Source: Apostichopus japonicus (Eukaryota; Echinodermata; Holothuroidea; Aspidochirotida; Stichopodidae). From it: 64,000 nucleotides of DNA. The translations under genes were made by a program, and so were the position numbers. The notes beneath the pieces are model-generated. The model was not told the origin of the DNA, searched no databases, and saw only the letters and a list, made by a program, of their open reading frames with translations. Shown in pieces: positions 1 to 10,730 of this stretch. Position 1 is the stretch's first letter. Each line of letters begins with the position of its first letter. The stretch is from NCBI RefSeq assembly GCF_037975245.1, contig NC_092561.1, forward strand, positions 18,171,001 to 18,235,000, written 5' to 3'.

Positions 1-1414
1 TTTAGTGAAATCCTTTCGCTTGCATTATAACATTAAAGCAGCTATTGTTGAGCCATCCTGTCAATCAATAAACATATCAGGATGAAATAATTGAAAAGTA
101 ACCGTAAATAAGGTTGAATAGGAAAGTGAAATATGAATGGTTAAGAGAGGTTTTTGTTTCTCATACAGGTAACATTTTTATTATCGTATTTACTCGTCAA
201 GAAAAGATTTCAATAAAAGTCATTGTCCATTCAGAAGATACAAACTAACGATAAAGTATCCACATTACGAAACCAAATTGATATACCTTTTATGACAAAG
301 ACCTCATATAGAAGTTTTGTAATACCAAAATGTCTGCTGCCCAATACCCCGTATATGCAACATATCTAGTTTATGCCATATTACGTTGAATTCCTTGGTT
401 TAATCGGTCCAGAGTATATTCCAGTTGCATAGTATTTATTACGTAAGATAAATGTTGAAGACATTTCATTCGAAACAAGAGTTCAAACAGGGGACTATGT
501 GCGTCAAGAAAGATGGCATTATCGGAATTGATTAAGACAATATCATTAGATGCATGTTAAACAAATGTACAAAAGGATCAGTTCCCACCTGCACTTGAAG
601 AACTTCATCATCTAATCAAATAAAACTCACTATATATACATAGTGTATTCATTCATGAAATTATCACTAGTATGATTGTTAATAAAGAGATGCGACTAAT
701 TAAATTTACAAGTTTCAAAAATCATTTTCTTCAACTTATAGCATAAATTTAAAAAATATTTATTAAAAAAACACGCTTTTTTGACAATTAGTATTCTTTT
801 TCTATGGAAAATCATTACCTCAATATGTCCAGTATTATACATTATTTTGTACTAGACGAACTTTTTAAGTGACAAAATAACAAAAAAATAGACAATTTTT
901 CCCGGAAGATTATGTTTAATTTATCTTTTCATCAACACTACATTAACTATATTTTAACTATATTTTATCATTTCCGTAGCATTTTTCGACACATCCGTAT
1001 TAAATTACTGCATTGTTAGCAATATTCAATTTAACTTGTCCAAAGGAAAGAGCAACGCGAGTGAAAGTGTAATAACAAGTCCCTAATGATCAATGAAATG
1101 ATTACTATTTTGCCTGATAATAAGGTATATTACTGTAAAACTTTATATGCTTTCGGCATACAGTGAAATGATTACTATTTTGGCTGATAATAAGGTATAT
1201 TACTGTAAAACTTCAGATGCTTTCGGCATACAGTGCCATATAATAACTGTTTATGTGATAAATTGAATAATTATAAGATAACTTAAACTGTACTCAGTTG
1301 CAATATTTTCTTAGAAATATTCAACATGGAAAAAATGTCACTTTGCTAAAGGGAACTGCATGTGTAAGTCACAATGAGTCCTTAAATTAAAACTTACAAT
1401 GTAATATTACTTAC
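1..1414. other. Intron or flank of a minus-strand gene, no exon seen
   Basis: AT-rich sequence lying downstream, on the minus strand, of the signal-peptide exon at 1415-1511, so it is most simply the first intron of that gene running off the left edge. I see no convincing exon in either strand. The only structure is a two-copy tandem duplication at about 1092-1232. Confidence 0.5.
1092..1232. repeat. Two-copy tandem duplication, about 71 bp
   Basis: The block starting GAAATGATTACTATTTT and ending GCTTTCGGCATACAGTG occurs twice back to back with only a few substitutions (for example TTGCC/TTGGC and TTATATG/TCAGATG). It is a recent local duplication inside non-coding DNA. Confidence 0.9.
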
Positions 1415-1511
1415 CAATGTAGGTTTCAGCTTCTGCTATATTGATACACATAGTAAATAGGCATACCATGGACACGAACGCACTTGTAAGTAATGATGTA
1501 ATTTTCGCCAT
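1415..1511 (-). CDS. First coding exon (signal peptide) of a gene off the left edge
   Basis: The minus strand reads ATG followed by 31 further codons with a classic signal peptide: a short basic start (MAKIT), a hydrophobic core (LLTSAFVSMVCLFTMC) and a cleavage-like INIAEA before ETYI. It ends in phase 1 at a good donor, G/GTAAGT. The neighbouring CUB/LDLa gene has the same layout: a signal peptide ending in an A-E-T tripeptide, then a phase-1 donor. A tandem paralogue of that receptor gene is therefore likely. The rest of the gene is outside the window, so its domains cannot be seen. Confidence 0.65.
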
Positions 1512-2830
1512 GACTAACACTCTCAGTACCGAGGATATTTGTATTTAATATGCTGAGGAAAAATCTTGTGAACAACAATCACCTGCCAGCTTATCATTAA
1601 ACAACGATTCCAAACATATCCTTGTGAATTACGGTTGAGCTGAGTATCACGTCACTCAATTCGTCTTTCATGTACGTGTACAAAGACACTTGTAAAGTAT
1701 TTCATCTCTTATATGAAATTGATACGAGTTGTTCGGATTTTAATGTTGTAATTTAATATGTTCATTATGACAAGAATCAAAGAAAAGGACAAAGATATTT
1801 CATTTCACTAAAGGGGAAGTCATTTTCCTGACACTTTAAAGCATGTAATGTCATATTTTCATTATAACAAGAACCAAGAAAAATACAAGATATTTCATTT
1901 CAACAAAGGGGAAGTTCCTTTTTTTGACGATTAAAGCATGTTAAATTTTGCCCTAGGGCCTATATGAACGTGAAAAATTAACAAGCGCATTTGTTAGACT
2001 TTTAACTTGGAGAAGAATTTATAATGACTACATAACTAATCATGCAGTAAGTAAACTTTGACAAATTCACAAGCAAGTAGTCTTGTTGACCATGTGAACT
2101 TACTCGAAATAATATTGCTCAAAGCGTTCAACTGCCCTAGTTTTATGAATGCTTACATGAACTGTAAAAGACGTCCAACGGTGAAATGAACCTAGTACCT
2201 AATATAAATTGCAGTCAACGTAATACAAAGCTAGTTCATACGAGCAGCTTCATATACTTGGCAATGTCATTTAGAATGAGGAAGGCAAGTGACTGTGTGA
2301 TATTTATCATATAGCTGATACTGTCATAATGGCACAATGGGGTCTCTTTAACGATTAACGAAGTATTTCTTTCATTGCTGCAGCAAGTAGCATAAATGAA
2401 TGACATCTATAATGTACTACAGCATTATTTACATGCATCTCAAAGACACTGACACTTTTACATTTATCCATAAATACATGTCATTTGTCACTGTTCTTTA
2501 TGATTTCAAAATCTGAGAACTACAAATGCCAACCGTATACTGATTCAAAGAAATTGGAACGTAGGGTAAAAACGAACATTGTACCATTCTCGGCCTGAAC
2601 GTCCCCTTTAGTTATATTTTTTTTTTGATGAAGAAATATATATTATATCAAAGTGCTGTTCGTAACTAGTTACTATGTATGAAATGTTGAAAAACCTGTT
2701 TCCATGATTTCTGTGTAATAAAGTTAATGAACAAAAATGATTTTTCTACAGCCAAATATAACACAGTGGTTGAAACAAGTTTTGTTTTACTGATGGCAGA
2801 CTTTGCCACTAACAATTTGTCCTATAGTGT
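1512..2830. other. Intergenic spacer between two minus-strand genes
   Basis: Upstream of the signal-peptide exon and downstream of the CUB/LDLa gene. Around 1741-1800 and 1845-1910 are two diverged copies of a segment containing TTTCATTTCA and AAGGGGAAGT, an old duplication. Nothing looks coding. It should hold the promoter of the left gene and the 3' UTR of the right gene. Confidence 0.5.
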
Positions 2831-3153
2831 TTATTGGATCTCCAAGTAAGTATCAAGGTTCTGTGTGTTCCTTTCAGAGGCGACATAAATACACGGTTCA
2901 TAGGGTGGAGTTTTGAAACTTTCTGTTGGATTGTACGTTTTATTATCAAATGCTGATGTAATCGATGGCCCTTTGCCTGCAAACATCCTTATCGAAGGAA
3001 GTGGACGGCTCCGATTTGGCTTAACGTCATCACTATTTACATGCTCGTTGTCGGTGGGTGTGGCTTTCCTAAACCACAAACCCAATCCAATTACAACAAT
3101 TACAATTAAAACGATAGCAGTTGTAATCACTCCGCCAACCAGTGAAGGTGATA
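2831..3153 (-). CDS. Exon 9: transmembrane helix and cytoplasmic tail
   Basis: Acceptor CCCTTGACAG. After VSPSL comes an unbroken helix [20 protein letters not shown], then WFRK as a stop-transfer signal and a 79-residue tail with YNPT, YEPCIYV and TYLEI tyrosine contexts. The TAA stop sits inside an AATAAA hexamer on the minus strand (2830-2835). Confidence 0.85.
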
Positions 3154-6100
3154 CTGTCAAGGGAAAAACATGATCGTGATAAGATTTAACAAAATGATAA
3201 ATAACATGCCATTCACTATAATGATTTTGTGTATGTTAAGTTACACTTCAAACAATGCTACTCCCAAGCCCCATGTCAGTATATCGTTTTCCTATCACTA
3301 GAGATATGGTTGATGGAATGTACCATGCTTTGTTTATCTCAATCCTCACTTACTTAACAAAGCGTATAACAGTGGTGTCATGAAATCTAAAGTGAAACAC
3401 TTTCCTCTAATCTTCTCTGTCTTTGTCGTGTTGTTTTAATCTTCAAGTTTAATACGCCCGGTTGGAATTTCATCAACATGCAACTGCTGCTCCTGCTGCT
3501 GTTTTGCCATAGTCCTCAAAGAACCGTCGGCATTCTCTTCTTGTGTATATACAAGAGAATTATAGACTAATAATCCGCTGGGACGTCACTCCGCCACGGA
3601 TGCAGCTGGCCGGAACATGCTATCATGTACAACCGCCCTATACTACACGTACACCTACTGCTGGTGCTGCTGCATACCATCAATACCGTAGAAACCTTAG
3701 AACATGCAACTAACTTTCTTTTAAAACATACTAATTTCCCCTGCATGGAGGAATGATGCAAATATTATAAGTAAAGATAGAAATATTTACAGTACATTAT
3801 GTATTCTACTGTTGCCAGATGCATTCACGAATTTGGAAAATGTATACCTTCGCCACACGAAATGCTTTGAAGATGAAGTATTGATTTAATGGTAAGGAAA
3901 TGTCCAGAAATGTTGTTAGGCAATCAACTTCATCCGCCAGAAGACATGGCGATGTCGTCCGTCGAGGAGACGTTAACATTATATGCACTGGTTTTACACC
4001 CAGCTTGAGGTTCATTCATACCTTACTGCTTTCCGTTTGACCCTACCCAAAACAGATACTTGACGATAAGGTGAAGACAAACGTGTGTGACAATAAATGT
4101 AAAAGCTCAATTAACTCACGCTTTTGATGAAACCGCCTGTGAAGTGGATATTTTTCTTTGTTTATCCATGTGACTTTTATCTCAATAATGCGCATCACAT
4201 CCTTTAATTCTTTTACTTCATTGATACAGCTTTAAACGCACCTTTACTCTCTGTGTCTACGCGGAATTCGCATCTTCGTATATTTTCCCCATACGTATAA
4301 GGACAGATGCAAGTAACATGTGTCGTGACTTGGTCTTGACAAATAGAAGAAGGATGAGGTAAGCATTCGGAAGGGTATGTACCAATCGCAGGTTCCGTGC
4401 ACATTGGAGGTTTCCAGATTCCTGGTGCAATCGCACCATCAAATCGACAATCAAGCTCGTAATTTGCGACAATATCACCAGCACAGATGGGGCCTGTACC
4501 AGGTGTTACATGAATGATAAAAAAAAACAAAATGCATAAGTATATATATATATAATATATAGTTAGTATAGATAGCATATCACACCTAATAACGGCGTAG
4601 AAATACTTCCTTAACATCGTTGTTGCCATTTTAGTTAGATTACAGTTGAAACAATGATGTATTATTTCTCCTTATTTTAACTGCTTATTTAAGCTCTATT
4701 CAAGTGAAAGAGATACATATCATATTTCCCTGAAGATATTACTTAATTATGACCCCGAAATGAGTCAACCGATGAACGGACGAAGTAGTGTTATCTAAAT
4801 ATTGTAAAACGAAAGTCCTGTATCGCCTTCGAGCAAATCACCCTAAAGACCATAGACATATCAAGAGTTATATCTCTGTAAATTCAAGACATTAACTGCT
4901 ATTAAAACGGCTTTCTACGCTTTTGTTGTATCAATATAGTCAGCTACAAAATTCAATGTCAGTGGGAGGATGAGTTACAATAACATCGTGAAAACTCGTG
5001 GCGGAGGTTCATGACCAATTAAAAGATGTAGAACTGATTCGATGGACCCATTATAAAAATTGTAGATATTATTCCTTTAAATGGTACGCTTATTTTCACA
5101 TTTGTCAAGGCCTTTTTGCTTAGGAATAGTTTAACTGTTGACAGATAAGAACTGAATACATCTCGTTTGAGATTTAGAAAAAGAAAGATAGTTATAAGTT
5201 CTACGACCAAACATAAAGCAACTCACTTCCGGGTACATATAACTCACATCGTTATTTATTTAATTGCATTCTAGATGAAATCCACTACAAGGTGATCACA
5301 AGATCGTTTTCCTATAGCCTACTGAATCTATCACATGAGCATAATTTTGTTAACACACCGCATAAAAGCTCTGTTTCGTCTTCACCATTGCGACAGTCAT
5401 CTTCGCCATCACACTGCCAAGTACTTGAGATGCAAGACCCGTCATCACAGGTAAATTCTGTTTCCGTGCATGCTGAAGACACATATTATATTAGTTGCAT
5501 GAATGAAAGTAGGACATGTCATATTTTGAGAAATTAGTTATTAACATATTTAATCAAATAGGAAATTATTGGTGCATAATGAAATGAATGGTGAAATGAA
5601 TAATTCAAAAAGAAAAGGTTCACATGATTATTATAAAAGAACAATGTGTACTCTAGATAGGCCTATTATAGTTTAACTCAGTGTTCAAGAAATTTGATAA
5701 TTCTAAATTCACAAAGAAAAGCAGTGTTAATTTATTTACGACAAGAAAGGGGTTCATCTTCTCCATTGGTACAGTCCATTTGTCCATCACATTCGTACTC
5801 TGGTGGGATACAAAGGCCATCACTGCACTGGAACCCAATGAGACACTCTGTGAGAATAAAATGTGACAAAAGTTGGAAGGAATGCTTAAAGAAAGTGTAT
5901 GCACATTCTACCCCATAAAATTACTAATGCAATTGGGCTCTTATACTTACCGCAATCATATTCATCTTCCCGTTGGAAGCAATCAGGAGAGCCGTCACAC
6001 ACCCATGAAAGTGGTACACATGACGAATCTAGACACCGAAATTGACCATCGCAGTCGCCTTTATTGGAATAACAATAACAATGACAATGACAATGATAAT

Positions 6101-8011
6101 AACAATGACAATAACAATGACAATGAAAATGACAATACAATGACAATGACAATGGCAGTGACAGAGACAATGACAATGACGAATACAAAGACAATGACAG
6201 TGACAAACACAATGGCAATGGCCATGGCAATGACAATGACAATGACAGAGACAATGACAATGACAACGACAACGACCGTGACCATTACCGTCACCATCAC
6301 TATCCCCATAGCCATAATCATACTCACAATCACAGCCTCAACCACAACCATAACCATAATCATAATAATAATAATGTTTGATCTTATATGATCTTAAAAG
6401 GAATGAATGAATGAATTGAATTATATCGACTTACTGTTACATGTCTTAGGTTCATCGTCACCATAAAGACAATCTTCTATACCATCGCATTCTGATGACT
6501 CTGATATGCAGGATCCATCCAGGCATCTAAAACTAAATGGTGGTGTACAAGCTGTACAAAGAATAATATGTCAATTTTGTAAAATTGCAATTCAAATTGA
6601 ATTGCGTCATATTATGGGATTTAACCAAGTGTCAATCTTATATAAAACGTGTTTAAAATTACAACAGCGGTATGCAACATAACGAAAGCAGAACTATTTA
6701 GGACAACTTACCCAATAAATCACAGGCTCTCCGGGAAGGGTCGTCCTCCGCGTTTCCACAGTTCTGCTCCGAGTCACATTCACTATCTTTGGGAATGCAC
6801 ACACCATTTCCACAGTCGAAGTTGTTGTCTGCACAGACAAAGTCTGTAATATGAAAAATAATATCTTGATGGATATAGCAAGATTGATTAAATCATCTAA
6901 GTGAGAAATTTATCACTTTATTGGATTTTTTTTATAATTTTCTTGAAAAAGGCCCAAAGGTGGAACAAAACATATTTGAAGTAAACTCCAAGTATTGATT
7001 AATGACAAAGGTAGTGTTTTAAAAATAATGTATGATTATCAGTTAGCTGCTAAATTTGAAGTCGTTTTTAGTAATATCATAATGTCTTCTTTTCAACGTC
7101 GGATGTTTCAGAAGTAAACCTAGCCAACGGATTGTTGTTCCCCTGCTTTGTTTTGTTATGTTTTGTGTTCGATTAAGTTAAGTTGTACGGTGTACACTTC
7201 GTGTGGGTTCTCCCTGGTCTCTTACTGTATGCACACTGTATATTTATATGTACTGAAAATACGTGACCGGAATATAGTTGTTGAAACTGAATTTATATTT
7301 ATTAGAAAAATAACTTAATATAGATAGTTTACACCGAAAAATGTACCTGTTTGAAAAAGAGAGCTTATTTCCACTCTGCCGAAAAATCCTTCACTATTGA
7401 CGGAGTAATCGGTAGAAAATTTGACCACGATATCGTTATTTTGCGAATGAATGGTAGGTGTACCATTCGTTGGTCCACCCGACCATTTAAGCAGTAGAGA
7501 TTCAGTCTGTTCCTCTTCAACATTAATGAAGTCATAGTCTTGTTCAGTGTTAATGAAATCGAAGGTTATAAGTAAACGGAAATTTCTGGAAGTGGAAAAT
7601 GTCCAAACACATCTCAGGTTTTCTGGGTAGGCGTCAGGAAAGCTCGGTGAAGAAAAATTAGCACCATTCAACCCCACAAAAACATTCTCTGCAAAAAAAA
7701 ATGATATATTTACATACATTACTGAGTACAAAAAAAGCAACGTAGCTAACGTAAGATTTAGCCGAAGACACGTTGTGAGTGACAGAATATGTCCCATGCA
7801 TACAAATCAATTCTTAAAGCAGTATTGAAATTAGGAGAACAAGAGTATAATATCATACGAACAAGCCGGGAATGAAAATGTGTTACGTGCACACATATGT
7901 AATTTGATATAATTACGGATCAGTGTCCTTACCACGACAGGTCTCCGCGCGAGAAATATTCACAAATGCAGCAAATAATAACAGCAGAAGCGCTCTGTCC
8001 GGTGAAATCAT
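2831..8011 (-). CDS. CUB / 5x LDLa single-pass membrane protein (9 exons, 524 aa)
   Basis: Minus-strand gene assembled from exons 8011-7933, 7688-7347, 6843-6712, 6551-6435, 6058-5951, 5847-5740, 5472-5359, 4493-4242 and 3153-2831. The total is 1575 nt with one open frame, 524 residues plus TAA. Order: signal peptide (1-21), CUB domain (about 27-141), five LDL-receptor class A repeats (141-334), a Cys-rich module whose first part ends like a sushi repeat (G-x-W-x-P-P-x-C; 334-418), a transmembrane helix (about 422-445) and a 79-residue cytoplasmic tail with several tyrosines. Every internal exon is phase 1-1, the arrangement typical of shuffled extracellular modules. LDLa repeats bind calcium through C-D-G-x-x-D-C and D/E-D-E clusters, visible in repeats 2-5. 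The family is widespread in ligand-binding and endocytic receptors; the ligand here cannot be told. The architecture suggests a cell-surface or innate-immune receptor, which is inference. Extra or alternative exons cannot be excluded. Confidence 0.85.
4242..4493 (-). CDS. Exon 8: Cys-rich juxtamembrane module
   Basis: 84 codons, acceptor GGTACAG, donor G/GTGCGT. Eight cysteines. The first half ends GIWKPPMC, like the end of a sushi/CCP repeat; the second half ([28 protein letters not shown]) matches no module I know. Phases fit exons 7 and 9 exactly. Confidence 0.75.
5359..5472 (-). CDS. Exon 7: LDLa repeat 5
   Basis: 38 codons with [18 protein letters not shown] and GEDETELLC. Acceptor GTCTTCAG; donor G/GTGTGT, which is weaker than the other donors in this gene. 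Confidence 0.85.
5740..5847 (-). CDS. Exon 6: LDLa repeat 4
   Basis: 36 codons with [18 protein letters not shown] and GEDEPLSC. Acceptor TTCTCACAG, donor C/GTAAAT. Confidence 0.9.
5951..6058 (-). CDS. Exon 5: LDLa repeat 3
   Basis: 36 codons with [18 protein letters not shown] and EDEYDC. The acceptor (CCAATAAAG) lies directly against a 300-bp CAATGA-type microsatellite, so the polypyrimidine tract on the minus strand is made of that repeat (TTGTTATTGTTATTCC). Donor G/GTAAGT. Confidence 0.85.
6061..6375. repeat. CAATGA / CAATGG microsatellite
   Basis: About 300 bp of degenerate 6-mers (ACAATG with GAC, GAG or ATA variants) that decay into CATAATCATA/CATAACCATA. It lies in the intron between LDLa repeats 2 and 3 and touches the acceptor of exon 5. 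Apparent long ORFs here (Met-Thr or Leu-Ser runs) are products of the repeat. Confidence 0.95.
6435..6551 (-). CDS. Exon 4: LDLa repeat 2
   Basis: 39 codons. Shows FRCLDGSCI, then the canonical calcium cluster CDGIEDC followed by GDDEPKTC. Acceptor TTTGTACAG, donor A/GTAAGT. Confidence 0.9.
6712..6843 (-). CDS. Exon 3: LDLa repeat 1
   Basis: 44 codons with six cysteines spaced as in LDLa (C-x6-C-x4-C-x6-C-x5-C-x11-C), starting [13 protein letters not shown]. The calcium-ligand part is atypical (CDSEQNC rather than CDGxxDC), so this first repeat may bind calcium weakly. Donor G/GTAAG, acceptor TTACAG. Confidence 0.88.
7347..7688 (-). CDS. Exon 2: CUB domain
   Basis: 114 codons, preceded by TTTTTTGCAG and followed by CAG/GTACAT. 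CUB hallmarks are visible: [19 protein letters not shown] near the start, then D-Y-D-F-I-N-V, L-K-W-S-G, and V-x-F-S-T-D with E-G-F-F-G-R at the end. Only two cysteines are seen (one at the exon 1 boundary, one in NLRC), so the second CUB disulfide is absent. Confidence 0.9.
7933..8011 (-). CDS. Exon 1: start codon and signal peptide
   Basis: Reads [20 protein letters not shown] then RAETCR, a short n-region, a poly-Leu/Ala/Val core and a probable cleavage near RA/ET. It ends with one base of codon 27 at the donor G/GTAAGG. Confidence 0.85.
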
Positions 8012-8658
8012 AATTGATGTAGTGAAGGTCTTACTTGATGCTAAATTTTCTTTTTAGTATTTGCGTTTACAAAAAAAAAAAACGGTTGTCTATATAATCG
8101 ATAACGTACAGTCCACTATTATAGATACCGTGTTGTACAATTTTAGTTCCGCTTTCCCTCTAACTGTCAAACGACTCAATGGGCAATGTAAATTGTTTCA
8201 ACGATAACGTTATCTATATTTCCTTTATTAAGGAACTTTCGTTTTAATTTGATTTGTCCCACATTATTCACGTGTCATTTTAATGAATAGTTCGTACTGT
8301 CCTCGGAATTAGTGAAACCTGCAAGTTGGCAAGTTGCTCTCCCTGATTTTATGATTGTTCATATGGGGTAATAATAATTTCATTTTACCCCCCCCCCCCC
8401 CCCGGAAATGAACAATGCAAATAGAAAATGAAAGCATTTTCCTTGAAAGGCTAGGAAGACTTGACGTTATCACCATTTGTACCACGGGGAAACTAGTTTC
8501 AATTTAGCGTTTTCGTTAGGTTATTGATAGATGAAATATCCACAAGTTGAAGAAAAGAAAGACGTTGTGTTGTCACCGAGGTGAGCACTGTCAACAAAAT
8601 AGGTTAACTTTGCTTTATTTTTTGCACCCCATTGTGGTGGTCTGTGATTGAATATAGT
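8012..8658. other. Upstream region of the CUB/LDLa gene
   Basis: No coding signal. It contains a run of about 14 C at 8389-8403 and should hold the minus-strand promoter, but I can point to no defined element. Confidence 0.4.
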
Positions 8659-9171
8659 CAGTGGCGGACTGGCCACACGGGCATTTGGGCAATGCCCGGT
8701 GGGCCGGTGGGCTGGGGAGCCTGGTAAAAATTACAGCCCATTCTCACAGTAGTTAATAAAATACAGACGGGCTATGTAGAAACATATTTTTAACTCTGGG
8801 AATCAGCTCATGAAATCACCATTTCAGTTATTCTGTTAGTTCGTAACAAAATAACGTGCTATTGGCAACCCGTCCGTGCTAATGGATTTTATTTAGGGTT
8901 TTTTCCATTTTTTCAAGCATGTTGTCACAAAATGCTTGAAAAACTAAATAAAATCCAGCCCAAAACATATGTTTTTTTGTATATTTGTTTACATTTTTAA
9001 CTTTCCTCAGTTTAATCAAGTGTTGCTTCTAGAAAATTATTAACTTCACACTCCCTCCCATTAGAGCCCTCCCCCAGGACGGCGATCACTATGTAAGTAA
9101 CATATCAATGAATAATGGGCCGGTCTAGGTGGAAAATGCCCGTGTCGGTTTCAAGACACAGTCCGCCCCTG
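8659..9171. mobile_element. Non-autonomous DNA transposon, about 513 bp
   Basis: Ends are CAGTGGCGGACTG on the left and, inverted, CAGGGGCGGACTG on the right, a 13-bp terminal inverted repeat with two mismatches. The flanks AATATAGT and GATATAAT could be a decayed 8-bp TSD. No transposase is present. The inner CCCTCCCCCAGGACGGCGAT is shared with the element at 53364-53721, so the two are related. Confidence 0.7.
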
Positions 9172-9356
9172 GATATAATTTATGTATTTGTGAAGATAAC
9201 AAGAAATCGAATGATTGTAGTGTATTTATGCAACGAAACATTAAAATGTTGTTGCACAATTTAACTTAAAAATAAATATAGAGCAGTTTTTGATTAAGAA
9301 CAAGGATTGATATCACATCGGTTTGCTTCAAGTTCATTTTAGGTACTTAAGGTACC

Positions 9357-9653
9357 TAGGCGCGTAGCCAGGAATTTGCCAAGGGAGGGGCGAAACTGTA
9401 GATTCCGCATTGCAAACTATCTAAGCGTAGCGCCACCATGTTTGGCGCGAAGCGTACAAGAAAATTTTGGCTGTAAATGCCTCTCAGATCGCCGGAAATG
9501 GCACTTCCCATGCCTTGTTAGTTGCATCTTAGCATTTTCTCTTTTGAAAATACTAGCGATATCATAAAAACCTTAAAAACAATTGTAAAAAATATGCTCA
9601 AGGGGTGGGGGCGGCTGCCCCCTTCGCCCCCCCCCCCCTTGGCTACGCGCCTG
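9357..9653. mobile_element. hAT-like MITE, 297 bp, 8-bp TSD
   Basis: Flanked by perfect direct repeats AAGGTACC (9349-9356 and 9654-9661). Ends are TAGGCGCGTAGCCAGG and, inverted, CAGGCGCGTAGCCAAG. An 8-bp TSD with this kind of end fits the hAT superfamily. The interior is shared with the copy at 38686-38950 (CTAAGCG/GTAAGCG, GCGCCAC, AGAAAATTTTGG, GGAAATGGCACTTCCC). Confidence 0.88.
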
Positions 9654-10142
9654 AAGGTACCAAATGTTGTAACTATAGCGACACGTAGGGACTGAGTGCA
9701 AGATATCATGATGAACAGGATGTCAAATACAACGACGATGACGAGGGTGATAATAACGAAGCCGACTAAGAAGAAAAGCGGAGACGATACATTTGTTTGA
9801 GGTCTAATTGCTGTGCTGTATTATTGTAGTGAAACCACTTTGAATCGATGCTGATGTTTTGAAGAATTGCTTATGCAACTGGAAACAGCATGATAGTTCT
9901 GCATTTACTTAATTGGCTTATTTTTGTACTTCTATTAAATACAAAGTCAATGAAAAATGCAGTAAATTATGAGGTTTATAGGACGGAAGTTTACCGTGAA
10001 GCTCGTTAACGACATTTTGAAAGTAAAAGTACTGGAATGTGTTGTAAAATGCATAATTCTACACACTGTAACGTCAAAATTGATAAGCGACAAGGAAATG
10101 TTTGGCCTTAATCATGTAAAACTTAATGTATTAGCAGATTAC

Positions 10143-10390
10143 ATGATGACGACGAAGACGACAACAATGACGATGACAATGATGAAGATGACGATGATGA
10201 CGGCAATGACGAAGATGACAACGACGATGATGACGATAACGACGACGGCGATGACGATGACGACGATGACGACCTCTAACGACAATGACGACGATGATGA
10301 AGACGACGATGACGAAGACGGAGACGACGAAGACGAAGAGATGACGACGACGATGACGATGACAATGAAGACGACGCCGATGACTGCAAC
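10143..10390. repeat. GAC/GAT trinucleotide microsatellite
   Basis: About 250 bp of imperfect GAY trinucleotides mixed with GAA and AAC. Depending on frame it reads as poly-Asp or Thr/Met, which is the source of a 151-codon ORF that I do not accept as a gene. Confidence 0.95.
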
Positions 10391-10414
10391 AGACTTATAC
10401 CGTACTTATAGTTC

Positions 10415-10730
10415 GTCTTCTTGAGTCTTACTAACTTACTTAAAGGGATATTTATATATAAGTATGCTTCATATTTAGTCCTTTCTCGTCACCAAATTTG
10501 AAAAACCAAAAACCCAAAAAACATTGCTACTTGTACAAGAATGCATCTGAATAAGATAAACTTAAGGCATGTATGTCTTCTTGAGTCTTACTAACTAACT
10601 TAAAGGGAGATTCATTGATAAGTATACTTCATATTTACACCTTTCTCGTCACCAAATTTAATAAACCAAAAAAAGCATTGCTAATTGTACAAGAATGCAA
10701 CTGAATAAGATAAACTGAAGCATCTATGTT
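10415..10730. repeat. Two-copy tandem duplication, about 160 bp
   Basis: The segment beginning GTCTTCTTGAGTCTTACTAA and ending GAATAAGATAAACT is repeated at 10415 and 10575 with scattered substitutions and small gaps. Confidence 0.9.

Noticed and set aside
3436-3577. Minus-strand frame ending [21 protein letters not shown], a possible alternative tail of the receptor
   Set aside because: Acceptor-like TCCCAG is present but the phase does not match exon 8, and it lies before the transmembrane exon. About 47 open codons is within chance.
3806-4015. Minus-strand ORF between receptor exons 8 and 9
   Set aside because: No usable acceptor, and the phase-compatible frame has stops; not needed for a continuous protein.
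5873-6391. 172-codon plus-strand ORF of Met-Thr repeats and the opposing Leu-Ser ORF
   Set aside because: Produced by the CAATGA microsatellite; the minus-strand version only reads through into a real LDLa exon.
9969-10424. 151-codon ORF
   Set aside because: Most of it is the GAC/GAT microsatellite read as Thr/Met/Asp.
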